Below are positions 1 through 9,044 of a stretch of 64,000 nt of DNA, piece after piece. The notes beneath the pieces are model-generated. The model searched no databases and was not told the origin of the DNA. It was given only the letters and a program-made list of their open reading frames with translations. Each line of letters opens with the position of its first letter. Position 1 is the stretch's first letter. Origin of the DNA: Hoeflea prorocentri (lineage in GTDB: Bacteria; Pseudomonadota; Alphaproteobacteria; Rhizobiales; Rhizobiaceae); contig NZ_JAPJZI010000001.1 of NCBI RefSeq assembly GCF_027944115.1, positions 310,001-374,000 of the forward strand, read 5' to 3'. A program made the translations under genes and the position numbers.

Positions 1-2
1 TC

Positions 3-3000
3 ACGCTGCTGAATTCGATCCAGAACTTCTATGACCCCAATCCCGCTGGTGATGGATTGACCTTCATTGACGGCGGAGATGTCAATCTCATCGCCGGCTG
101 GGACGGCGCGAGCGGCTTTGCCGCTACGGGCGGCATGGAAACCGGTATGTTCAACTGGGGGTCGTTCGACATGTCGATTACCGGCGCCGCATTCGGTAAC
201 AGCTATGATGGTGGCCCGAGTTTCGGCTCGGTTGTTATCGGTGGTGGTGTACAAACGGTCGGTGTTACGGCCGGGTCACGATCGGGTGCAACAAATGTAT
301 ATGGTTACGATGTTTCGCTGAGGGCAAACACCGGCGGCAACTACAGAAGCGCGCAGATCGGCTACCGGATCCGAAATGCATTTGCCACCCATTATGTGAC
401 CGGCGACGTTTCTGTTTCCGCCGTGAACGACATCACCGCGACCGGCGGGCCCGGCTCTCAGTACAACTTCGCGCAGATTGGTCATGTGGGGTCGGACACG
501 TGGGTGAACAACACCGCCAAAAAGAGGGTTGAAGCCACTGTTCACCAGGCTGACGTGACCGTTGTTGCCGGTAACGATCTGTCGTTAACGGGTGGCAGAG
601 TATTCAGCTACGCGCAAATCGGTAATGGCGGATATGCGGCCCGCGGCAACCATTCGGGCAATGTGGCGGTGACTGTCGGCGGAGACCTTTCCCTGAGCGG
701 TGGCCTGGCTCATACATCCTTCACCCAGATTGGCCATGGTGGCCGTCGTTCGATCGGCAACCATGCGGGCACGATCATGGTTGATGTGGGTGGAAACCTG
801 TCGCTTGCCGGGGGCAGGCCGCAAGCTCCCGCTCAAATCGGACATGGCGGCTATCAAGCTAGCGGAGACCGGTCCGGAGATATCACGGTTGATGTCGACG
901 GCGATCTGTCTTTGAGGGGTGGTGCTTATGCCGATACCTATACGCAGATCGGTCATGGGGATGTAGCGTTGAGTTCCGCCGGCGACCGATCCGGTGCAAT
1001 AGCGGTCACCGCTCTCGGAGAAGCCAGCATAGAGGACGGTTTAGGTTCGAATGCCAAAGCGCGCATCGGTCATGTGAGTGCGTTGGGCACTATATCCGGC
1101 GCCGCCCTGTGGTTGGAAGCTGCGGCGCTGGACGCCGACAGTTTCGCCACGGTCGGCTCCGGTGGAAGCGGCACCATTGCGTCGGGATTGCTCCCCACCA
1201 TGCTGGCGGGCGGCGATGCGACGATCCTGCTAACGGATAGCGGTGCGACATTTGACGGTGTGCATGCGATCAATTCGGGTAATCTGCTGGTTGTGCGCGC
1301 GGCAAACGATTTGACATTTTCCTCCGGATCGAGCCTGTCCAATACCGGTGGCGGCGACATTGTTCTGGCCGCGGGTCAGAATTTTCACAATGACGGCGGT
1401 TCAATGACGCCAATCTCGACGACAGGCGGACGCTGGCTTGTCTATTCGACCCGGCCGGATTCAAACAACAATGACACGCAGATAACCAACTACGATTTCG
1501 CCGCCTTTGGTGCCAACTTCAACGCGGCATACCCGAGCCCGGCAAGCTATACCGGCAGCGGACTGATTTATTCCGTGTCACCGTCGCTTACGATCCTGGC
1601 CAATGACCAGTCGTTTGCCTATGGCGGCAGCTACGATGCCAGCAGCTGGTCCGTGGCGGCGACCATCGGGGGCATTCCGGTGCCCGATGCATCGGACTAC
1701 GAGACGCTGGTTACCTTTGCAGGGGGCGTTACGGTGGGCGACACCCTTTCTTCCGGTGCCTACAGCGCTGACGGTTTCGTAAACGTCGGAACATACGCCA
1801 ACGCCCTTGCCGTCAATGGTGTGGCGTCGCTCAGCGGAGTGAGTGGCTGGTCGCTTGCAACGCAGACCGGAACACTCGCCGTCAATCAGGCGCCCATCGC
1901 GGTTGCACTTTCGGATCGCTCAAAAACATATGATGGCGCGGTATATGGCGCAGGTTTCGGCCCTTCCTATTCCGGGTGGGTCGGAACGGACACGGCGGCG
2001 CTGGTCAGCGGGGCTCCGAGTTACAGCTATACGGGCGGCGACGGCAGCGGCCTGAATGCCGGCGTCTATACGGTGACGGCAAATGGGGTCACCGAAAACA
2101 GCGGCAATTATAGCTTCGACTACAGCGATACGGCCACGCTGACGATCAATCCGGCGCCGATCACAGTCGCGCTTGACGATCAGTCCAAAACCTATGACGG
2201 GTCGACCTATTCGGGTGCGGTCAGCTATTCGGGATGGATCGGTGCGGATACGGCAGGATTGATCACGGGCGGACCGAACTACGGCTATTCGGGCGGTGAC
2301 GGAAGCGGCGCGAACGTCGGGACCTATACAGTCACGGCCAGCGGGGCGACTGAGAGCAGCGGCAACTACAGCTTCGACTATAGCGATACGGCTTTGCTGG
2401 TGATCAATCCTGCTAGGATTGCTGTCGCCCTTGGCGATCAGTCGAAAAGCTATGACGGGTCCGGTTATTCCGGCGCGGTCAGCTATTCGGGGTGGATCGG
2501 TGCCGATACAGCGGGATTAATCACGGGCGGCCCGGGCTACAGCTATGCTGGTGGCGACAGCAGCGGCGTGAACGCCGGCAACTATACGGTGACAGCTGGC
2601 GGGATTACCGAAAGCAGCGGCAATTACAGCTTTGACTACAGCGATACGGCCACGCTGACCATCAATCCGGCGACGATCGCGGTGACACTTGCCGATCAAT
2701 CCAAAACCTATGACGGCACTGTCTATAACGGGGATTTCGGCGTTTCCTTTTCGGGGTGGGTTGGTTCCGATACCTCCGGGCTGATTACAAACGGGCCAAG
2801 CTACAGCGTTTCCGGTGGTGACGGCAGTGGTGTGAACGCCGGTGTCTATACGGTCACGGTCAGCGGGGCGACCGAAAGCAGCGGCAACTACAGCTTCGAC
2901 TTTAGCGATACGGCTTTTCTGGCGGTCAATCCGGCGGCCATCGCCGTTACACTCGCGGATCAATCGAAGACCTATGACGCCTCCGGCTATTCGGGCGCCG

Positions 3001-3617
3001 TTTCCTATTCGGGTTGGATTGGCTCTGATACGCAAGCTCTGGTCACAGATGCGCCGAGCTTCAGCTATGCGGGCGGTGACGGGAGCGGCGTGAATGCCGG
3101 GACTTACACGGTCACGGCCGGCGGTGTGGCCGAGAGCAGCGGCAATTACAGCTTCGACTACAGCGATACAGCAGCTCTGATGGTGGATCAGGCCATGTTG
3201 TCTGTCACTGCTGACGACCGATCGGCGAACTATGACGGATTTGCCTATGACGAGGGTTTCAGCGTCAGCTATTCCGGTTTCATCGGTGAGGAGGACGAGA
3301 GCGTGCTCTCCGGAGCTCTGATCTACAGCGGGAGCGCTGTCGGCGCCATTGATCAAGGCAGCTATACCATTTCAGCGTCGGGTCAGACTTCGGGCAACTA
3401 TTCGATCGCCTATACTGATGGCACGCTGACGATCAACTCCTTTGTTACCGACCCGGGACCGGTTCAATCATCGGACATTGGACGCGTCCTGCGGACGGTC
3501 TCCTGTGCTGATGTGGCGGGCGGGGGATCCGGGCCAGGCGCAGCCGCCGGCGGCTGTGGTGGGCAGGCTGTTGGTATTGCGGATTTCCAGCTGCGGGGGT
3601 TCGTGGATGATCTGTAG
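3..3617 (+). CDS. TpsA-type exoprotein/adhesin with MBG repeats, 5' end outside window
   Basis: The frame is open from the left edge, so only the C-terminal roughly 1200 residues are present. The first 400 residues are Gly/Asn/Ser-rich short repeats of the type AQIGHGG...GD(L/I)SL.GG, the pattern of a right-handed beta-helix in filamentous-haemagglutinin-like proteins. From about residue 520 follow MBG-type beta domains, each opening with DQSKTYDG or a variant and closing with NYSFDYSDTA. The last 60 residues are a Gly/Cys-containing tail. No membrane anchor is visible, and the gene for a TpsB transporter follows directly, so secretion through that partner is inferred. Likely role is surface adhesion or aggregation; the N-terminal TPS secretion domain must lie to the left and cannot be checked here. 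Confidence 0.85.
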   Translation, partial: TLLNSIQNFYDPNPAGDGLTFIDGGDVNLIAGWDGASGFAATGGMETGMFNWGSFDMSITGAAFGNSYDGGPSFGSVVIGGGVQTVGVTAGSRSGATNVYGYDVSLRANTGGNYRSAQIGYRIRNAFATHYVTGDVSVSAVNDITATGGPGSQYNFAQIGHVGSDTWVNNTAKKRVEATVHQADVTVVAGNDLSLTGGRVFSYAQIGNGGYAARGNHSGNVAVTVGGDLSLSGGLAHTSFTQIGHGGRRSIGNHAGTIMVDVGGNLSLAGGRPQAPAQIGHGGYQASGDRSGDITVDVDGDLSLRGGAYADTYTQIGHGDVALSSAGDRSGAIAVTALGEASIEDGLGSNAKARIGHVSALGTISGAALWLEAAALDADSFATVGSGGSGTIASGLLPTMLAGGDATILLTDSGATFDGVHAINSGNLLVVRAANDLTFSSGSSLSNTGGGDIVLAAGQNFHNDGGSMTPISTTGGRWLVYSTRPDSNNNDTQITNYDFAAFGANFNAAYPSPASYTGSGLIYSVSPSLTILANDQSFAYGGSYDASSWSVAATIGGIPVPDASDYETLVTFAGGVTVGDTLSSGAYSADGFVNVGTYANALAVNGVASLSGVSGWSLATQTGTLAVNQAPIAVALSDRSKTYDGAVYGAGFGPSYSGWVGTDTAALVSGAPSYSYTGGDGSGLNAGVYTVTANGVTENSGNYSFDYSDTATLTINPAPITVALDDQSKTYDGSTYSGAVSYSGWIGADTAGLITGGPNYGYSGGDGSGANVGTYTVTASGATESSGNYSFDYSDTALLVINPARIAVALGDQSKSYDGSGYSGAVSYSGWIGADTAGLITGGPGYSYAGGDSSGVNAGNYTVTAGGITESSGNYSFDYSDTATLTINPATIAVTLADQSKTYDGTVYNGDFGVSFSGWVGSDTSGLITNGPSYSVSGGDGSGVNAGVYTVTVSGATESSGNYSFDFSDTAFLAVNPAAIAVTLADQSKTYDASGYSGAVSYSGWIGSDTQALVTDAPSFSYAGGDGSGVNAGTYTVTAGGVAESSGNYSFDYSDTAALMVDQAMLSVTADDRSANYDGFAYDEGFSVSYSGFIGEEDESVLSGALIYSGSAVGAIDQGSYTISASGQTSGNYSIAYTDGTLTINSFVTDPGPVQSSDIGRVLRTVSCADVAGGGSGPGAAAGGCGGQAVGIADFQLRGFVDDL
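1890..3191 (+). repeat. Five tandem in-frame MBG repeat units of 258 or 264 bp
   Basis: Units begin at 1890, 2154, 2412, 2670 and 2934 and end at 3191, giving lengths of 264, 258, 258, 264 and 258 bp (88 or 86 residues). Each contains a (D/A)DQSKTYDG-like start, a YSGW(I/V)G core and a SSGNYSFDYSDTA end. Units 2 and 3 are also very similar at DNA level, for example the stretch around 2219-2272 against 2477-2530. A divergent sixth unit runs from 3192 to about 3437 and another divergent one precedes 1890. The 6-bp length variation falls in a two-residue insertion after TYDG. Confidence 0.85.
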
Positions 3618-3633
3618 CTGGTCCCGTCTGAAG

Positions 3634-5469
3634 ATGAAGGCGCGGGCCGCGGCCCGCCTGCCGGATGCAATGTGTTTGCGAAAAAACGGAACTGGCTCGG
3701 AACTCTCAAAGGTGGCGTTTGACCGCATTTTTGGAACAGTCCTGACTTCTGCTGCTTTTGTGTTTGCGGCGACAGTGCAGCCGGCCATTGCCCAGCCGGT
3801 CGAGCAATATCCTGCGCCGGTCCTGAAGGGAGAGCGTATCTCAAGCCTTCCGGGCCACACCGAGGCGGAGCAGGAGGTCGACGATACGCCTCTTGGCGTG
3901 GACCTGTCCGGTGTCCTGATCGTGTCAGATCGCAACGCGCTTGTGCCGGTTACCGCCGTAAAGGGCGTCAAGGTCGAAAGCGACCGCGCCGTACTGAATG
4001 ATCCGGCATTGCGCAAACGGCTTCAACCATTCATCGGCAGGCCGCTTTCGCTGCGGCTTGTCGCCCAGATACGCGATTCAGTCACGGCCTATGTGCGCAA
4101 GAAGGGTCGGCCGCTTGTTGCTGTCATTGCCCCGCCGCAGGAAATAACTGCCGGGGCGTTGCAGCTTTTGGTGATTCCCTACCGGCTCGGCGAGCGCCAT
4201 GTGGAGCGGATTGCCACGGGTCACGAAATGACACCGCAAGACAAGCTGCTTGAAAGGGTCAGGCTTCGACCTGGCGATGAGGTCGATACGGACGGGCTTC
4301 TGAGTGACGTCAATTGGCTGCTACGTAATCCGTTCCGTTCCATTGGCGTGGTGTTCGAGCCGGGTGAAGCGGTTGATACGACGGACATGACCTTGCGGCT
4401 TACTGAAAGCAAACCCTGGCGGATCTTTGCCGGCACCGCCAATTCCGGAACCGAAGAGACCTATCGCAGCCGGGTGTTCGCCGGTTTCGTCGCGGCCAAT
4501 CCAATCGCCTTCGATCACCGGATCGCCTATCAGATAACCGCTGCACCAAAGACGCTTTATTCGCAGGGTGAATTGTTCAATTTCGATGGCGACAAGGCCT
4601 ACCTGGCGCACTCGGCAAGCTATTATCTTCCCCTGGATTGGCGTCATATTCTGACCTTCGACGCCAGTTACGTGCGCACACGATCTGATCTGGGCCTATT
4701 TTTCGACGAGGAATCGAAGACCTGGCAAGCACGCTTTGATTATGCCGTGCCAATGCTGAGGCTGAATGGCCAGCCGGACCTGTTCGCCGGCTTCGAGTTC
4801 AAGCGGCAAAAGAGCGATCTTCTCTTCCTTGGCGATTCTGTCAGCAGTTCCAACATCGACATTGCGCAATTCGTAATCGGCGCGCGCGGTCGAACGAACA
4901 CTGCTCAAAACACGACACGCTATGATCTGGATGTTTATCTCAGTCCGGGTGGTCTCAGCAACGATAACACCGATGCGGTGTTTGCCGCCGTAACGGGCGA
5001 TCCTCAGGCGAGTGCACGATACGTCTATGCCAATGTGGTTCTGGAACATCGCCAGGTGCTGCCCCGCGATTTTGCGCTCAACTTCAATTTTGGCGGCCAA
5101 CTCTCCAATACTCTGCTGCCCCAAACCGAGCGTTTCGGTATCGGTGGAATAGGCAGCGTGCGCGGCTTCGAAACCAATGAGCTTTCCGGGGACAACGGTT
5201 TTTACGCACAAGGCGAAATCCGGTTGCCGTCGGTAGACGATCCCTATTTGCCGCTGCGGTTTAGCCCGTTTGCATTTTTCGACACCGGCAGCGTCGGCTC
5301 ATGGAACGGCGGCACCACGGGTACGATTGCAAGTACCGGATTGGGCATGGACATCGATTTCACGGATCGGTTTCACGCCTCCCTCAATGCGGCATTTGCA
5401 CTCACAAGCGGCTCGGATACAGCCGCTGGAGATGCGTGGATACATTTCAACCTGACGAGTTCATACTAG
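3634..5469 (+). CDS. TpsB outer-membrane transporter (ShlB/FhaC/HecB family)
   Basis: This is the outer-membrane pore that exports and sometimes activates its TpsA partner. A signal peptide ends near AIAQP (about residue 53 from this start), followed by a POTRA domain at about residues 90-185 and a ShlB-type 16-strand barrel. The barrel holds the conserved VRGF motif of loop L6 (around residue 510), and the protein ends in an aromatic residue (SSY), as barrel proteins do. The frame is open back to 3442 inside the tpsA end, but that stretch is not signal-like. ATG 3634, ATG 3670 and GTG 3712 are all possible starts, none with a strong Shine-Dalgarno. GTG 3712 would give the most typical signal peptide length. 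The gene begins just after the tpsA stop, so co-transcription is likely. Confidence 0.88.
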   Translation: MKARAAARLPDAMCLRKNGTGSELSKVAFDRIFGTVLTSAAFVFAATVQPAIAQPVEQYPAPVLKGERISSLPGHTEAEQEVDDTPLGVDLSGVLIVSDRNALVPVTAVKGVKVESDRAVLNDPALRKRLQPFIGRPLSLRLVAQIRDSVTAYVRKKGRPLVAVIAPPQEITAGALQLLVIPYRLGERHVERIATGHEMTPQDKLLERVRLRPGDEVDTDGLLSDVNWLLRNPFRSIGVVFEPGEAVDTTDMTLRLTESKPWRIFAGTANSGTEETYRSRVFAGFVAANPIAFDHRIAYQITAAPKTLYSQGELFNFDGDKAYLAHSASYYLPLDWRHILTFDASYVRTRSDLGLFFDEESKTWQARFDYAVPMLRLNGQPDLFAGFEFKRQKSDLLFLGDSVSSSNIDIAQFVIGARGRTNTAQNTTRYDLDVYLSPGGLSNDNTDAVFAAVTGDPQASARYVYANVVLEHRQVLPRDFALNFNFGGQLSNTLLPQTERFGIGGIGSVRGFETNELSGDNGFYAQGEIRLPSVDDPYLPLRFSPFAFFDTGSVGSWNGGTTGTIASTGLGMDIDFTDRFHASLNAAFALTSGSDTAAGDAWIHFNLTSSY

Positions 5470-5482
5470 GAGGTGCAGGGCT

Positions 5483-6019
5483 TTGTATTCCAAGGTTATA
5501 TCATTGTCGGTGGCGGCTGTATTGCTGGGTGCGGGAAGTTCCGAAGCACAACAAACGGCGCCGTCGCTTACGACAGCTACCTACGACGCCTGGACGGTCC
5601 GCTGCGCGGCGGTCAGCCAGGGCGAGGACGCACGGTCGATTTGCGAGCTTGTCCAGGCGGCAAGGCTGCGCGGCAGCGGACAGACTGTTTTGGAAACAGC
5701 GATCGGCAGGCTCAATCAGGCTGACCCCTTCAAGGTGGTCTTCAAGGTTCCCAAATCCGTGTGGCTGCGAAAGCCTGTAGTTCTGCTGTTGAATGAGGGC
5801 GTGGAAACCGAGTTTTCACTGAACGCCAGCTATATGCGCTGTAATGCGCAGGCCTGTATTGCCGATGTCGAAATCGACAAACATATGCTCGCGCAGGTCA
5901 TCGGTGCCAGCAACGCAGCAGTAACCTTTACCGACATTGCGCAAAAACCGATCCGTATCCCCCTCACGATGAGGGGATTGGACGCCGCCTTTTCAGCGAC
6001 ATTCACATCAGGGGAATAA
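5483..6019 (+). CDS. IalB family (invasion-associated locus B) secreted protein, first copy
   Basis: A 178-residue protein with a Sec signal peptide ending near SSEAQ. It has the IalB family layout: a W-x-V-x-C start (YDAWTVRC), a second Cys followed by a Q-rich strand (CELVQ), a long hydrophobic middle with PKSVWLRKPVVLLLNEG, and a MRCNAQAC pair. IalB was named in Bartonella for erythrocyte invasion, but the family is common in free-living Rhizobiales with no known biochemical activity. The TTG start is chosen because AGGAGG lies at 5468-5473, overlapping the tpsB stop codon, at nine bases' distance. It is therefore part of the tps operon. Confidence 0.85.
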   Translation: MYSKVISLSVAAVLLGAGSSEAQQTAPSLTTATYDAWTVRCAAVSQGEDARSICELVQAARLRGSGQTVLETAIGRLNQADPFKVVFKVPKSVWLRKPVVLLLNEGVETEFSLNASYMRCNAQACIADVEIDKHMLAQVIGASNAAVTFTDIAQKPIRIPLTMRGLDAAFSATFTSGE

Positions 6020-6026
6020 CAGAGCA

Positions 6027-6617
6027 ATGCCTTGCCGACAGCCCTGCTTCGTAATCCTGTTTTTGGCCCTCCTGTTGATCCTGTGGCCGGCTGGAGGTGT
6101 ATTGCGTGCCGGGTCACTGCTTATTGAGGCTGCGCAGCCGCAGGGGTCGATGCCCGATGCTGATGTCAGGGTCTTCAAGGACTGGAGGGTGGTTTGTGCC
6201 GACAGAAGACCGCAGGATGATGCCCATGCCATCCGCGCCTGCACAATTCGTCCGTACCCTGATCCGTTCACAGAGCGGGGCGGTGTGATATCGCTGGTCG
6301 GACGGGTTGTGACGACGCCGACTTCGCGTGAGCCTCTCACCCTGTTTGTGCTCAAGACCCGGCAGGGGTTTCTCATTCCCAACGGCGTCGAACTGCGGAT
6401 CGATCAGAAAAAGACTCATCTGCTTGCTTATCACTCATGCGATCGCGGTGCCTGTACTGTGCCCTTTGCCATGACCGGGGCTTTGAGGGAGGCGTTTGAG
6501 AAAGGCGGTCAGGCGCAAATCTCGGTTTCAACCAAGCAAGCATCCAAGACGCATGTCACCTTCTCCCTCCTCGGGTTTTCCGCGGCCATAAAGGCCTTTG
6601 AGGACAGCACCAGATAG
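6027..6617 (+). CDS. IalB family secreted protein, second copy
   Basis: A 196-residue paralogue of the preceding gene, eight bases downstream. An N-terminal hydrophobic signal (residues about 8-28) precedes FKDWRVVCADRR, the matching W-x-V-x-C strand. A CTIRP segment, the GFLIPNGVELRID strand and a YHSCDRGAC pair follow, corresponding to the four cysteines of IalB proteins and likely forming two disulfides in the periplasm. The two copies are clearly diverged rather than a recent duplication. Coupling of IalB pairs to a two-partner secretion system hints at a role in surface display or exoprotein handling, but nothing in the sequence proves it. The gene ends the operon, facing the oppositely oriented marR gene. 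Confidence 0.82.
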   Translation: MPCRQPCFVILFLALLLILWPAGGVLRAGSLLIEAAQPQGSMPDADVRVFKDWRVVCADRRPQDDAHAIRACTIRPYPDPFTERGGVISLVGRVVTTPTSREPLTLFVLKTRQGFLIPNGVELRIDQKKTHLLAYHSCDRGACTVPFAMTGALREAFEKGGQAQISVSTKQASKTHVTFSLLGFSAAIKAFEDSTR

Positions 6618-6643
6618 ACGTCGTGCGGGCCTAAACCGCGTTT

Positions 6644-7126
6644 TCAGATCTCGTGGATACGGATATTGGCCAGCATCTTGCGGAGTGTGCACAGGAAGGC
6701 CTGTCGTTCTGCTTCGTCGATGCCGGCGAACATCCGGTTGTGGCTTGCCTTCATCTGTGGCCAGAGGCGGTCATAGGCGGACCGGCCGGGTCCTGTCAGA
6801 TAGATCCGGCTGGAGCGGTGGTCTTCGGTATCGATCTCGCGTGATATCAGGCCCTGTTCCAGTAATCCCTCCAGGGCCCGCGACAGGGTTGATTGCTCGA
6901 CAACGGCATAGACGGCGAGTTCGCCGATCGACAGGCCGTCCTTGACCGACAGGACCGCCAGCGCCCGCATCTTTGCAGTGCTCAGACCAAGTGCGGATAT
7001 CTCGGTGCGAAGATTGGCATTGTAACGGCCCATGATGCGGTTCATCAGATAGGGCGCAAATCCGTTGAGCCCGACTTCGGAAAGGTCGGGCAGAGTGTCT
7101 GTCAGTTCTTCGGCCTTGCTCATCAC
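6644..7126 (-). CDS. MarR family transcriptional regulator (first)
   Basis: A 160-residue regulator with the MarR winged helix-turn-helix. LSIGELAVYAVVEQSTLSRALEGLLEQGLI forms the recognition helix region, and the wing is REIDTEDHRSSRIYLT, with the D-x-R signature of MarR proteins. N- and C-terminal helices would form the dimer. It is divergent from the thioesterase gene at 7293, and the intergenic region carries a TATATGA half-site and the palindrome TGAAATTTCA. Because the neighbouring catabolic operon has an acyl-CoA ligase, the effector could be a CoA ester, as for CouR-type MarR proteins; this is inference. Confidence 0.88.
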   Translation of the reverse strand: MMSKAEELTDTLPDLSEVGLNGFAPYLMNRIMGRYNANLRTEISALGLSTAKMRALAVLSVKDGLSIGELAVYAVVEQSTLSRALEGLLEQGLISREIDTEDHRSSRIYLTGPGRSAYDRLWPQMKASHNRMFAGIDEAERQAFLCTLRKMLANIRIHEI

Positions 7127-7163
7127 ATGGTCCCGTGGCTGCTTTCTGACAGTCTTGCATAAT

Positions 7164-7177
7164 TATATGAAATTTCA
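7164..7177. promoter_or_regulatory. Putative MarR operator, site 1
   Basis: TATATGA at 7164-7170 merges into the perfect 10-bp palindrome TGAAATTTCA at 7168-7177. The site lies between the divergent marR gene (start 7126) and the thioesterase gene (start 7293). It shares the TATATGA half-site with the sites at 10700 and 11467. Confidence 0.5.
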
Positions 7178-7292
7178 AGCTTTCGACCCGCACCCTGGCG
7201 CGTACCGTCAAAGAGCCCTTGAAATCCGAGCCTGGATGCCGATCAATGGCGCGGGCCGTACCGTCCTTCAAAACCAGAAAAGACCAGGATCA

Positions 7293-7724
7293 ATGACCAA
7301 GATTTTCAAAACCGACCGGGAACTGCGCTTCGGGGACTGCGATATCTCCGGAACCGCCTATTTCCCGTCATATCTCGATATCCTCAATGGTGTGAATGAG
7401 GAGTTCTGGACCTTTATCGGCTATCCCTGGCACAAGATCATCTGGAAAGAGCGTTGGGGTACACCAACCGTCCATCTGAGTTGCGATTTTTCAAAGCCGT
7501 CCTATTTCGGCGAAACCCTTTCTTTTGAACTGGGTGTCGTGAAGGTTGGGCGGTCGTCCATGACAATCCGTCACCGTATCAGCTGCGGAGAAGAGATCCG
7601 CTGGTCCAGCAAACAGGTTCTTGCCGCCAGCGACCTGGACAAACACACCTCTATCCAGTGGCCTGATGCGGTTCGCGAGACCCTGCTTGAATGGCTGACC
7701 ACCGAAGAAGAACTCGGATTTTAG
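7293..7724 (+). CDS. 4-hydroxybenzoyl-CoA thioesterase-family (hot dog) protein
   Basis: A 143-residue single hot-dog-fold protein. FGDCDISGTAYFPSYLDILN matches the 4HBT-family active-site stretch, with the Asp normally acting in thioester hydrolysis at D17 or so. The rest is the usual sheet-forming sequence ending in WLTTEEELGF. The likely reaction is hydrolysis of an aryl- or acyl-CoA, perhaps to release CoA from dead-end intermediates of the pathway nearby. ATG 7293 is chosen because AGGA lies just upstream and the family motif begins about 12 residues in; the frame is open upstream to 7065 but that part is not conserved-looking. The 3' end lies six bases from the end of the opposing dctM gene. 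Confidence 0.82.
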   Translation: MTKIFKTDRELRFGDCDISGTAYFPSYLDILNGVNEEFWTFIGYPWHKIIWKERWGTPTVHLSCDFSKPSYFGETLSFELGVVKVGRSSMTIRHRISCGEEIRWSSKQVLAASDLDKHTSIQWPDAVRETLLEWLTTEEELGF

Positions 7725-7730
7725 GCCAGC

Positions 7731-9044
7731 CTACATCTGGCTCGGCAGGTAAAGCGCCAGCGCCGGTATGGCCAAAAGCAGGAACAGCCTGATGATGTCC
7801 ACAAGCCAGAACGGCGTGACGCCGCGGAAAATCGTGCTGGTGGGCACATTACCGACAACGCCTTTCAAGACAAAGACGTTGAGGCCGACCGGCGGCGTAA
7901 TCAGGCTGATTTCGGTGACGACCACGACAACGATGCCGAACCAGATCGGATCGTAGCCAAGGCTGATCACCAGCGGGAAAAAGATCGGAACCGTCAAAAG
8001 CAGCATCGACAGGCTTTCAAAGATGCAGCCAAGCGCGATGTAGATCAGCAGGATGAAGGCCATCACCTGCCAGGGCTGCAGGTTGTAGGCGGTAACCAGA
8101 TCGTTCAGCGCACCTGGCAGTCCGGCGATGTTGACGAAGTTGGAGAAAATCCAGGCGCCAATCAAAACAGCAAAGAGGCTTGCTGCCGTGATCGCCGTTT
8201 CCATCAGGACTTCGATGGTTTGACGCAGGTTCAACCGCCGCCTTGCAAGGGCGATGAGAAAAGCGCCCATCGCACCCATGCCTGCCGCTTCGGTCGGCGA
8301 GAAGTTGATGTTCAGGGGCGCCACGTCGAAAAGCCCATAAAGGCCGCCGATCACCAGGAAAAAAAGCAACAGGACTGCCCAGACATCCCGCAATGCGCGC
8401 AGCCGCTCCGACCAGGGCGCGCGTGGACCGGCCGGACCGGCTTCGGGCGAACGCCAGACAAAAAACCGGACCGCGATGAGATAAAGAATAACGCCAAGCA
8501 GACCCGGGACGATGCCGGCTACAAAGAGCTTGCCGATCGATGTCTCGGTCAGGAGCCCGTAGATCACGAGGATCACCGATGGCGGAATGAGGATTCCGAG
8601 GGTTCCGCCGGCAGCAATGGACGCGGTGGACAGGCTGTCGGCATATCCGAACCGGCGCATTTCCGGCATGGCGACCTTGGCCATGGTTGCGGCAGTTGCG
8701 AGAGACGAGCCGGAGATCGCGGCAAAGCCGCCACAGGCGACAATCGTCGCCATGGCAAGGCCGCCGCGGAAGTGTCCCATAAAGGCATTGGATGCTGCAT
8801 AAAGCTCGCGGCTGATACCACCCTTGTTTACGAACAGACCCATGAGAATAAAAAGCGGGATGACCGAAAGGCCGTAATCCTGGGAGGTGTCGATGATCAG
8901 GCGCGCCACCATGGAAATCGACGCGCGGAAACTTGTTTCAAGCATGAAGCCGATCATGCCGACAAAGCCCATTGCAAAGGCTATGGGAATACGCAGCAGC
9001 ACCAGGACAAGAACCGCTGCAAAGCCGATAAGGGATACCGTCAT
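7731..9044 (-). CDS. dctM: TRAP transporter large permease DctM
   Basis: A 437-residue, very hydrophobic protein with about 12 transmembrane segments, the size and composition of DctM. Family stretches include AAISGSSLATAATMAKVAMPEM and GTLGILIPPSVILVIYG near the first third. ITPPVGLNVFVLKGV, the typical sequence near the C-terminus, is also present. It forms the sodium-driven channel of a tripartite ATP-independent periplasmic importer. Its start overlaps the end of dctQ by four bases. Position beside the oxygenase operon and the shared operator suggest that it imports the aromatic or cyclic acid substrate. Confidence 0.93.
   Translation of the reverse strand: MTVSLIGFAAVLVLVLLRIPIAFAMGFVGMIGFMLETSFRASISMVARLIIDTSQDYGLSVIPLFILMGLFVNKGGISRELYAASNAFMGHFRGGLAMATIVACGGFAAISGSSLATAATMAKVAMPEMRRFGYADSLSTASIAAGGTLGILIPPSVILVIYGLLTETSIGKLFVAGIVPGLLGVILYLIAVRFFVWRSPEAGPAGPRAPWSERLRALRDVWAVLLLFFLVIGGLYGLFDVAPLNINFSPTEAAGMGAMGAFLIALARRRLNLRQTIEVLMETAITAASLFAVLIGAWIFSNFVNIAGLPGALNDLVTAYNLQPWQVMAFILLIYIALGCIFESLSMLLLTVPIFFPLVISLGYDPIWFGIVVVVVTEISLITPPVGLNVFVLKGVVGNVPTSTIFRGVTPFWLVDIIRLFLLLAIPALALYLPSQM

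Noticed and set aside
2517-3356. 279-residue open frame on the minus strand inside the exoprotein gene
   Set aside because: It mirrors the MBG repeats in an antisense frame, has no family features, and its openness follows from the repeat composition.
3442-3633. Extended N-terminus of the TpsB frame overlapping the tpsA end
   Set aside because: The 64 extra residues precede the signal peptide and have no export features; the overlap with tpsA codons explains the open frame.
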